Source of the DNA: Aradus depressus
Lineage: Eukaryota; Arthropoda; Insecta; Hemiptera; Aradidae
Length of the DNA stretch: 64,000 nt
NCBI GenBank assembly: GCA_963662175.1
Contig: OY759214.1
Coordinates: forward strand, 102,510,115 to 102,574,114
Direction of reading: 5' to 3'
Shown here: positions 41,910 through 51,909 of the stretch, piece after piece
Layout: each line of letters begins with the position of its first letter
Position numbering within the stretch: the stretch's first letter is position 1
Translations under genes and position numbers: made by a program
The notes under the pieces: model-generated
The model's database searches: none
What the model saw: the letters and a program-made list of their open reading frames with translations, nothing else
What the model was told of the DNA's origin: nothing

Positions 41910-42618
41910 TACATATTCATGTGTTATCTATCTATAAGGGGGCCATAACATATATAAGAACATGAACGACCCATCAAACCCTGTCAAGATGTCTCATGAA
42001 AGTATGGTTAGTTTCCATAAGCCCTACCAGTCGACGGAGCCTCTAACCTCCCTAAGTCCCTTTATTTTAGATTTATTCAAAATAAAGTATCAAAATGCCA
42101 ACCTTGGAAATTTTGGGTCTCGCTCCTATTTTGTATAAATGACGTCAAAACTGTGTCAGTCTTTTTGCCTTTACAACATACTTTATACGAGGTTTTTTTA
42201 AAAGTTCATACACTAAAAAATTAATTTTTTTAAAATAATTCTACACGCTAAGTTGTACACGTCAGAGCCCAAGTTTCACTCGCATTCAAATATCTCGTAC
42301 TCAAATTACCTGTACCACGTCATGCATATCTGCATCAACACATATACCATAAATGTATATTGCGATATACTATAGATGCATTTTCAGCTTGTTAAACATA
42401 AAAACAAAACTTTTTCTTTTGAGTGCGTTCTTAGTAATATATTCAAGGATACATAAGCAAAATGTCTGCATTAAGCTTCCTCGCATGCAGACCTACCTTC
42501 AATTATTGTTCAGCTCATTATTACCGTTATCATTATTTTGTGGAGCGGCAACTTCAAGTAGACAAGCACGCTATCCATGTTCCGAACTACCCACATTCTA
42601 CATTGTTATTTTTTATCT
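41910..42618. other. AT-rich stretch, no feature recognised
   Basis: No repeat, RNA or long ORF. It would belong to the first intron of the putative secreted-protein gene. Confidence 0.4.
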
Positions 42619-42724
42619 ATATTAATAAAGCTGAAACGGGGTTTGTTTGTTTGTATGTATGTATGTATGTATGTATGTATGTATGTTTGTTCCAGCATCA
42701 CGCCCAAACCGCTGGACGGATTTT

Positions 42725-44280
42725 TATGAAACTTCACATGTAGCATTCTTTTGAGCCCGATTGAATAATAGGCTATGTGGCGTCCCAAAATTTTGAACGG
42801 GAGGGGGGGTTGTAAGGGGGGCCTAAGTATATAAACAGTGCTAACTGATTAACTAATGGTCGAATTGTCATGAAATTTCACATGTAGTCTTTTTAAAAGC
42901 CAAACAGGAAAAAAAGGTGTGTGGCGTCCCAAAGTTTTGAACGGGAGGGGGGGTTGTGGGGGGGCTTAAGTATAAATATAGAGCTAACTCATTAACTAAT
43001 GGGCGAATCGTCATGAAATTTCACATGTAGTATTTTTAAAAGCCAAATAGGAAAAAAAGGTGTGTGGCGTCCCAAAGTTTTGAACGGGAGGGGGGGTTGT
43101 GGGGGGGCCTAAGTATAAATATAGAGCTAACTCTTTAACGGTTGGTCGGATTGTCACGAAATTTCACATGGAGTATTCCTGAAGGCCAAATAGAAATATA
43201 AGGTGTGTGGCGTTCCAAAGTTTTGAACGGGAGGGGGGGTTGTGGGGGGGCCTAAGTATAAATATAGAGCTTGCTCATTACCGGTTGGTCGTATTGTCAC
43301 GAAATTTCACATGTAGTATTCCTGAAGGCCAAATAGAAAAATAAGGTGTGTGGCTTCCCAAAGTTTTGAACGGGACGGGGGTTGTGGGTGGGCCTAAGTA
43401 TAAATATAGAGCTAGCTCATTAACCGTTGGTCGTATTGTCACGAAATTTCACATGTAGTATTCCTGAAGGTCAAATAGAAAAATAAGGTGTGTGGGGTCC
43501 CAATGTTTTAAACGGGAGAGGAGTAGTTGGTGGACCTAAGTTCATAAATAGTGCTAACTCATTAAGTAATGGTTGGATTGTAATAAAATTTCGTATGTAG
43601 TATGCTTAAAGGCCAAATAGAATTATGAGGTGTGTGGCATCCCAAAAATATGAATGGGAGGGGGGGTTGTGGGGCAGGCCTAAGTATAAATATAGTGCTA
43701 ACTCTTTAACGGTTGGTCGGATTGTCACGAAATTTCACATGTAGTATTCCTGAAGCAAAATAGAAAAATAAGGTGTGTGGCGTCCCAAAGTTTTGAACGG
43801 GAGGGGGGGCCTAAGTATAAATATAGAGCTAGCTCATTAACGGATGATCGGATTGTCACGAAATTTCACATGTAGTATTCCTGAAGCAAAATAGAAAAAT
43901 AAGGTGTGTGGCGTCCCAAAGTTTTGAACGGGAGGGGGGGCCTAAGTATATATATAGAGCTAGCTCATTAACAGATGATCAGATTGTCACGAAATTTCAC
44001 ATGTAGTATTCATAAAGGCCAAATAGAAAAATAGGGTGTGTGACGTCAAAAAATTGGGAACGGGAGGGGGGTTATGGGGGTAGGCCTAAATTTGAAGATA
44101 GTGATAGGTCATTAACGGATGATCGGATTGTCATGGAATTTCACATGTAGTATTCTTTATGGCCGAATAGAAAAATACTCTATGTGACATCTTAAAAATT
44201 TGGGAGGGGGGGGGGGCTAAGCCTAAAAATAATACTGAATGATTAAAGGGTAATCGGATTATCATGAATTTCACATGTAG
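42725..44280 (+). repeat. About 143-bp minisatellite, 12 units
   Basis: The marker ATTTCACATG recurs near 42731, 42875, 43018, 43161, 43304, 43445, 43588 (variant), 43732, 43862, 43994, 44138 and 44268. The spacing is 141-144 with three units of 130-132. Each unit also has TTTTGAACGGGAGGGGGG. Confidence 0.85.
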
Positions 44281-45130
44281 TAGTAGCAACTATGTATTCG
44301 CTGTGGGGTCCGCTGTTGCAAGGCACTTACTAGCTGTGATGCCCAGCGTTCCTAACTACGTGCTATCTGTGGGGTCCGCTGTTGCAAGGCATATACTAGA
44401 AGTGGTGCCCAGGGTTTCTAACTACGTACTACCTGTGGGATCCGCAGTTGAAGGACACTTACTAGCTGTGATGCCCGGCGTTCCTACCTTCGTACTAGCT
44501 GTGGGGTCCGCAGTTGAAGGGCATTTACTAGCTGTGGTGCCCAGGGTTCCTAACTACGTGAAACCTGTGGGGTCCGCAGTTGAAGGGCACTTACTAGCTG
44601 TGATGCCCAGTGTTCCTAACTACGTACTACCTGTGGGGTCCGCAGTTGAAGGGCACTTACTAGCTGTGATGCCCAGTGTTCCTGACTATGTACTAGCTGT
44701 GGTGTCCGCTGTTGCAAGGCTCTCATTACATGTAGTGCCCAGCGTTCCTAACTTCGTACTAGCTGTGGGGTCCGCCGTCGCAAGGCACATACTAGCTGTG
44801 GTGCTTAGCGTTCCTAACTACGTACTAGCTGTGGTGACCAGCGTTCCTAACTACGTACTAGCTGTGGGGTCCGCCGTCGCAAGGCACATACTAGCTGTGA
44901 TGCCCAGCATTTCCAACTACGTACTGGGTGTGGGGTCCGCCGTTGCAAGGCATATACTACCTGTGGTGCCCAGCGTTGCAAGGGACATGCAAGCTGTGGT
45001 CACAAACGTTCTTAAGTACGCACTGGCTAGGACGTCCAGCGATGCTAAGTATTCACTAGCTGTGGTTTCCGCCGTTGAAAGGTGCATACTAGCTGTGGTT
45101 ACCAGGGGGCCTAAAAACTTACTAGCGTTA
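44280..45130 (+). repeat. 66-bp minisatellite, about 13 units, in one open frame
   Basis: Units contain ACTAGCTGTGGTGCCCAGCG, CCTAACTACGTACTAGCTGT and GGGGTCCGC. The period is a multiple of 3, so a frame of 290 codons (44264-45136) stays open and reads a 22-residue repeat (GSAVARHILAVVPSVPNYVL). One half-unit is duplicated near 44815. Nothing but the periodicity supports it as a gene. Confidence 0.85.
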
Positions 45131-45424
45131 CTATAGCTGAAGGACTATAAGCCTTATTCCGTATGAATAATTGAAAATTATAACATCACGAATGTACTGT
45201 CGAAAAATTGAATAGACTTATAGAAGATATTGGGAGAAAAGTCAAAGTTCCCCGGGCAACGCCGGTTATTACTGCTAGTATAATAATAAGTCAATTTTTC
45301 GAATATCAGGTTGGCCCCCTAAAAAAATTACTACTGGATAGTTTTCAGAAGAAAATACCACAAAATTTAAAAAAGAAAAACTTCTGTGTATTAATTGAAC
45401 ATTGATTTTGCAAAGAAAAAAATA

Positions 45425-46882
45425 TTATAAATTAACAAGCTTGAAGCAAAATCGTTGTCCCTTTTCAGCTGTTCTTAACGATGAAGTAAATTATACAGAT
45501 ATAATAAATTAACAAGTTTGTAGTAAAATCGTTGTCCCTTTTCAGCTGTTCTTAACGATGAAGTAAATTACACATATATAATAAATTAACAAGTTTGTAG
45601 TAAAATCGTTGTCCCCTTTCAGCTGTTCTTAACGATGAAGTAAATTATACAGATATAATAAATTAAGAAGTTTGTAGTAAAATCGTTGTCCCCTTTCAGC
45701 TGTTCTTAAAGATGAAGTAAATTACACATATATAATAAATTAACAAGTTTGTAGTAAAATCGTTGTCCCCTTTCAGCTGTTCTTAACGATGAAGTAAATT
45801 ATACAGATATAATAAATTAAGAAGTTTGTAGTAAAATCGTTGTCCCCTTTCAGCTGTTCTTAAAGATGAAGTAAATTACACATATATAATAAATTAAGAA
45901 GTTTGTAGTAAAATCGTTGTCCCCTTTCAGCTGTTCTTAACGATGAAGTAAATTACACATATATAATAAATTAACAAGTTTGTAGTAAAATCGTTGTCCC
46001 CTTTCAGCTGTTCTTAAAGATGAAGTAAATTACACATATATAATAAATTAAGAAGTTTGTAGTAAAATCGTTGTCCCCTTTCAGCTGTTCTTAACGATGA
46101 AGTAAATTATACAGATATAATAAATTAAGAAGTTTGTAGTAAAATCGTTGTCCCCTTTCAGCTGTTCTTAAAGATGAAGTAAATTACACATATATAATAA
46201 ATTAACAAGTTTGTAGTAAAATCGTTGTCCCCTTTCAGCTGTTCTTAACGATGAAGTAAATTATACAGATATAATAAATTAAGAAGTTTGTAGTAAAATC
46301 GTTGTCCCCTTTCAGCTGTTCTTAAAGATGAAGTAAATTACACATATATAATAAATTAACAAGTTTGTAGTAAAATCGTTGTCCCCTTTCAGCTGTTCTT
46401 AACGATGAAGTAAATTATACAGATATAATAAATTAAGAAGTTTGTAGTAAAATCGTTGTCCCCTTTCAGCTGTTCTTAAGGATGAAGTAAATTACACATA
46501 TATAATAAATTAAGAAGTTTGTAGTAAAATCGTTGTCCCCTTTCAGCTGTTCTTAACGATGAAGTAAATTACACATATATAATAAATTAACAAGTTTGTA
46601 GTAAAATCGTTGTCCCCTTTCAGCTGTTCTTAAAGATGAAGTAAATTACACATATATAATAAATTAAGAAGTTTGTAGTAAAATCGTTGTCCCCTTTCAG
46701 CTGTTCTTAACGATGGAGTAAATTATACAGATATAATAAATTAACAAGTTTGTAGTAAATTCGTTGTTCCCTTTCAGCTGTTTTTAACGATGAAGTTAAT
46801 TAAACAAATATAATAAATTAACAAGTTTATAGTAAAATCGTTGTCCCCTTTCAGCTGTTTTTCACGATGAAGTAAATTATAC
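45425..46882 (+). repeat. 77-bp satellite, about 19 units
   Basis: Unit: AATTAACAAGTTTGTAGTAA, AATCGTTGTCCCCTTTCAGC, TGTTCTTAACGATGAAGTAA, then ATTATACAGATATAATA. Alternating variants (ACAAG/GAAG, ACGATG/AAGATG, ACAGATAT/ACACATAT) indicate a dimeric higher-order unit of 154 bases in the central part. Confidence 0.9.
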
Positions 46883-49749
46883 AGTTGGTACACTGAATGT
46901 GTTTTCCGGTCGTTCACAATTAATACACTGATTGTGCTGTTTTCCGGTCGTAAATAGTTGATACACTGAATGTGCTGTATTCCGGTTGTACATAGTAGGT
47001 ATACTGAATATGCTGTTTTCCGGTCGTACATAGTTGATACACTGAATGTGCTGTATTCCGGTCGTACATAGTTGATACACTGAATGTGCTGTATTCCGGT
47101 CGTACATAGTTGATACACTGGATTTGCTGTTTTCCGGTCGTACATAGTTGGTACACTGAATGTGCTGTTTTCCGGTCGTACACAGTTAATACACTGAATG
47201 TGCTGTTTTCCGGTCGTACACAATTGATACACTGACTATGCTGTTTTCCGGATTATACTGTTGATACACTGAATGTGCTGTTTTCCTGTCGTAAATAGTT
47301 GATACACTGAATGTGCTGTTTTCTGGTCGTATATAGTTGGTTCACTGAATGTGCTGTTTTCCGGTCGTACACAATTAATACACTGAATGTGCTCTTTTCC
47401 GGATTATACTGTTGATACACTGAATGTCCTGTTTTCCTGTCGTAAATAGTTGATACACTGAATGTGCTGTTTTCCGGTCGTACACAATTAATACACTGAA
47501 TGTGCTTTTTTTCGGTCGTACATAGTTGGTACACTGAATGTGCTGTTTTCCGGTCGTACATAGTTGGTTCACTGAATGTGCTGTTTTCCGGTCGTACATA
47601 GTTGATACACTGAATGTGCTGTTTTTCGGTCGTACACAATTAATACACTGAATGTGCTTTTTTTGGTCGTTTATAGTTGGTACACTGAATGTGCTGTTTT
47701 CCGGTCGTACATAGTTGGTACCTATACTGAATGTGCTGTTTTCCGATCGTACACAATTAATACACTGAATGTGCTTTTTTTCGGTCGTACATAGTTGGTA
47801 CACTGAATGTGCTGTTTTCCGGTCGTACATAGTTGGTTCACTGAATGTGCTTTTTTTCGGTCGTACATAGTTGGTACACTGAATGTGCTGTTTTCTGGTC
47901 GTACATAGTTGGTACACTGAATGTGCTGTTTTCCGGTCGTACACAATTAATACACTGAATGTGCTTTTTTTCGGTCGTACATAGTTGGTACACTGAATGT
48001 GCTGTTTTCCGGTCGTACACAGTTATTACACTGAATGTGCTGTTTTCTGGTCGTACATAGTTGGTACATTGAATGTGCTGTTTTCCGGTCGTACACAATT
48101 AATACACTGAGTGTGCTTTTTTTCGATCGTACATAGTTGGTACACTGAATGTGCTGTTTTCTGGTCGTACATAGTTGCTACACTGAATGTGCTGTTTTCC
48201 GGTCGTACACAATTAATACAATGAATGTGCTTTTTTTCGGTCGTACACAATTATTACACTGAATGTGCTGTTTTCTGGTCGTACACAATTATTACACTGA
48301 ACGTGCTGTTTTCCGGTCGTACACAATTAATACACTGAATGTGCTTTTTTTCGGTCGTACATAGTTGGTACACTGAATGTGCTGTTTTCCGGTCGTACAC
48401 AGTTATTACACTGAATGTGCTGTTTTCTGGTCGTACACAATTATTACACTGAATGTGCTGTTTTTCGGTCGTACACAATTAATACACTGAATGTGCTTTT
48501 TTCGGTCGTACATAGTTGGTACACTGAATGTGCTGTTTTCCGGTCGTACATAGTTGGTTCACTGAATGTGCTGTTTTCCGGTCGTACATAGTTGATACAC
48601 TGAATGTGCTGTTTTCCGGTCGTACACAATTAATACACTGAATGTGCTTTTTTTCGGTCGTACATAGTTGGTACACTGAATGTGCTGTTTTCCGGTCGTA
48701 CACAATTATTACACTGAATGTGCTGTTTTCTGGTCGTACATAGTTGGTACACTGAATGTGCTGTTTTCCGGTCGTACACAATTAATACACTTTTTTTCGG
48801 TCGTACATAGTTGGTACACTGAATGTGCTGTTTTCCGGTCGTACACAATTAATACACTGAATGTGCTTTTTTTCGGTCGTACACAATTATTACACTGAAT
48901 GTGCTGTTTTCTGGTCGTACACAATTATTACACTGAATGTGCTTTTTTCGGTCGTACATAGTTGGTACACTGAATGTGCTGTTTTCCGGTCGTACATAGT
49001 TGGTACCTACACTGAATGTGCTGTTTTCCGGTCGTACACAATTAATACACTGAATGTGCTGTTTTCCGGTCGTATATAGTTGGTTCACTGAATGTGCTGT
49101 TTTCCGGTCGTACACAATTAATACACTGAATGTGCTTTTTTTCGGTCGTACATAGTTGGTACACTGAATGTGCTGTTTTCCGGTCGTACATAGTTGATAC
49201 ACTGAATGTGCTGTTTTCTGGTCGTACATATTTGGTACACTGAATGTGCTGTTTTCCGGTCGTACACAATTAATACACTGAATGTGCTTTTTTCGGTCGT
49301 ACATAGTTGGTACACTGAATGTGCTGTTTTCTGGTCGTACATAGTTGGTACACTGAATGTGCTGTTTTCCGGTCGTACACAATTAATACACTGAATGTGC
49401 TTTTTTTCGGTCGTACATAGTTGGTACACTGAATGTGCTGTTTTCCGGTCGTACACAATTATTACACTGAATGTGCTGTTTTCTGGTCGTACACAATTAT
49501 TACACTGAATGTGCTGTTTTTCGGTCGTACACAGTTAATACACTGAATGTGCTTTTTTTGGTCGTTTATAGTTGGTACACTGAATGTGCTGTTTTCCGGT
49601 CGTACATAGTTGGTACCTGCACTGATTGTGCTGTTTTCCGGTCGTACACAATTAATACCATGAATGTGCTTTTTTTCGGTCGTACATAGTTGGTACACTG
49701 AATGTGCTGTTTTCTGGTCGTTCATAGTTGGTACACTGAATGTGCTGTT
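46883..49749 (+). repeat. 38-bp satellite, about 75 units
   Basis: Unit: GTACATAGTTGGTACACTGA then ATGTGCTGTTTTCCGGTC. Main variants are ACACAATTAATACACTG and TGTGCTTTTTTTCGG, often alternating to give a 76-bp pair. It begins directly where the 77-bp array ends and runs without spacers. All protein-like ORFs here are products of the repeat. Confidence 0.95.
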
Positions 49750-50445
49750 CTAAGTCCTGACCTGACATTTTCATCCCCTCCCAATGCTCCTCTGCCTTTC
49801 ATAACTCGTTCCTTGTCCAGACCTCCTCTCTCTACAACTCCCTGCTTCCTTACGTCTGTCACTCTCCACTCCAGGGGCTTCCTTTAAATCCTCTTTGTTC
49901 CAAATCCTCTTCGATGTGCAATCCTCTCACTCCACTTAGTTTTTCAGTCTATTTCCTTTGTATTTTTCTACATTTACCGTCAATTCTTACGATATGAATT
50001 TAAATTTTATTTAATTTTTTTAAATTACTTTATTTATTCACTTATTTCTGTATTAATTCTGTTTCTCTTAGATCAATATTGTTTCAAACCGTCTGGGTAT
50101 CCTCCTCTCACTCATATGCACTGTTTAAGTTTTTTTTCCCCCTTTTTTTCTTAGGGTTAACAGATATTTTGTTTTATTGTTTCTTTCTCTTTGACTATGT
50201 ACTTTTTCTTTGGAGACCTCCTATCCCTCGGTCCCAGAATAAAAATTTATTTTAATTTTCAAATATTCATTTCTCATCTCCACGGACACGGCGAACGAGA
50301 ACAAGGCTCATGGCGCTCTGCTTCCAAATCAGAGAACATCCGGAACTACAAAATACGTTCCCAGCCACACTTTGTTTTTAGATTGTTTCCATATAATTGA
50401 CAATTATTAAAGATATATTCTGTGCATTCATATTTTTTTTTCCAG
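49750..50445. other. Unique-looking T- and C-rich sequence
   Basis: No ORF with recognisable content. It ends with the polypyrimidine tract of the putative exon at 50446. Confidence 0.4.
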
Positions 50446-50509
50446 GAATATGCTAAGAAATTAACGGAATGTTCAAATTTCGGACCTACAGACCTTGAAG
50501 GGATATATG
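50446..50509 (+). CDS. Putative second exon of the same gene (lipocalin-like start?)
   Basis: A T-rich tract and CAG precede 64 bases of open frame and a GT (GTAATA) follows. Read in phase 0 it gives EYAKKLTECSNFGPTDLEGI and YG. A Cys near the start followed by an aromatic-rich segment and G before an expected W is reminiscent of the first motif of lipocalins. That comparison rests on few residues. It would join exon 41815-41901 across an 8.5-kb intron full of satellites. It ends in phase 1; later exons would be outside the window or beyond the satellite. Confidence 0.3.
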
Positions 50510-50657
50510 GTAATATTATTTTTTTTTTTAATTATTTACTGCATATTTTTATTTATTTATTAGAGGAGACAGGTGGGGGAGGCAGAGAAGGCGACGGGGG
50601 GAGGCGGAGGAGGCGCCCGCCCTTCACCAAAATGTTTGGGGCACTCTTTTAGTAATC
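50510..50657. other. Short unique stretch with a purine-rich segment
   Basis: A G/A-rich run (GGTGGGGGAGGCAGAGAAGG and following) at about 50570-50620. No feature assigned. Confidence 0.4.
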
Positions 50658-50664
50658 ATCTGAA

Positions 50665-51589
50665 TTTTTTTTTTTATTTTTTATTCTTTATTTATTCTAC
50701 AATCTGTACAAACAATAACAATAAGCAGAAGTGATGACTAAGATGACATGATAAAATAATAAGTGATACAATAAGCAAACATATACAAAAATAATAAACA
50801 GAATACATAATAAAAAGAAAGAGATAAAATAAAAAAATAAAAATAAAATAAAATAAAAATAACTAAATAAAATAATTAAAAAATATAAGAAACTGGACGA
50901 GGACAGCACCAGTAGGACTCCCGCACACTGCCATATACCACTCTCCAACTAGTGGAGAGGGGCGGAGGCGGCGGGAGACCAGCGCTGACCCTCCCACCAC
51001 ACTGCCCAACCATCCACTGTCCAGCAGTGGAGGAAGACCAGGAGGCATGGCGTCGAAAGGATAGAGAGGCGTGAGGGGAGAATCCGGTCATCACCAGCAC
51101 TCCCTTAAAAATGGCGTGTGAAGAAGAAAAAAGAAAAAAATAATAATAATAATAAATAACAAAAATTAAAAGAATAAATTAATACGCGCAAAATAAAAAA
51201 AAAAAATAGATAAAAAAAATATTAAAATTTAAAAAAAAAATATATATATATAATACAAATTAAAGAAGATCGCGAGGCCAACGCCACCTCAGCCTTCTTG
51301 GAGGATTATGCGGATGAGATTGTGATGATAAGGATTTGGCAAGAGGATTATGGTGGAAGGAGAGGTTGGTGTGGAACTTGGAAAAACGGGATTTGATGAG
51401 GTCTTGGACAAAAGGAACTTTGAGGTCGTTATGGAGCGTAAGGTTGGAAACAAAAAAGGGAGCATCTACAATGGTTCTAAGGACTTTGGATTGGAAGGAT
51501 TGGATCCGCTTGATGTTTGATGGCTTGGCTGAGCCCCATAGCTCAAGTCCATACGTCCATATCGGTCGTATAATTGTCTTGTATATAGA
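50665..51589 (-). mobile_element. Jockey-like LINE 3' end, 5'-truncated, with 7-bp target duplication
   Basis: ATCTGAA lies on both sides (50658-50664, 51590-51596). Poly(A) is seen as T at the left end. The ORF part (51260-51589, minus) encodes the last 108 residues of the same family as 11822-13650 (YKTIIRPIWTYGLELWG, NDLKVPF, RRLRWRWPRDLL). The 3' UTR includes GGGAGTGCTGGTGATGACCG, also shared. A clean target-primed insertion. Confidence 0.85.
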
Positions 51590-51596
51590 ATCTGAA

Positions 51597-51909
51597 ATTA
51601 AACAGTACACTTTGTGATGAAACATCTTATCCTTCTGGTGTCTTATTATTTGATTGTTCATCAACTAAGGATCGGCGGTTGAGATGTCTCATTAACTCTT
51701 CAGAGCAAGAAACTGTAAATCGACTGAATCAAGACGATACACTTTGTGGCAAGAGTATGTTCCTACAACTTTGTGACCTAGCAAATTTCATGTATATACG
51801 TTCAGCAGTTTTCTTGGGTCAAACAAGCATACGTACATACGTTTTATGTAACTTGAAACGGATATCGATTCAGAAAAAAAAATCATTTCGGTAGAGACAT
51901 AACTTAATG
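51597..51909. other. Mostly unique sequence; possible repeat tail at 51760-51850
   Basis: CAAATTTCATGTATATACG, GTTCAGCAGTTTTCTTGGG and CAAACAAGCATACGTACATA form a pattern that is common at the 3' ends of insect interspersed repeats. No coding feature is seen. Confidence 0.3.

Larger units (their letters stand above)
42620..45290 (+). mobile_element. Interspersed repeat with microsatellite head and GC-rich terminus
   Basis: It starts TATTAATAAAGCTGAAACGG followed by (TTTG)n and (TATG)n (42640-42690), then CCGCTGGACGGATTTTTATG. It ends CCCCGGGCAACGCCGG...CTGCTAGTATA (45250-45281). This combination of ends is a familiar insect repeat, possibly a non-autonomous Helitron/Helentron derivative, but I cannot fix the class. 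Two tandem arrays make up most of its interior. Confidence 0.5.

Noticed and set aside
46774..49725. Dozens of long minus-strand ORFs (up to 189 codons) and shorter plus-strand ones
   Set aside because: They are readings of the 38-bp satellite; the protein repeats exactly with the DNA period and has no independent features.
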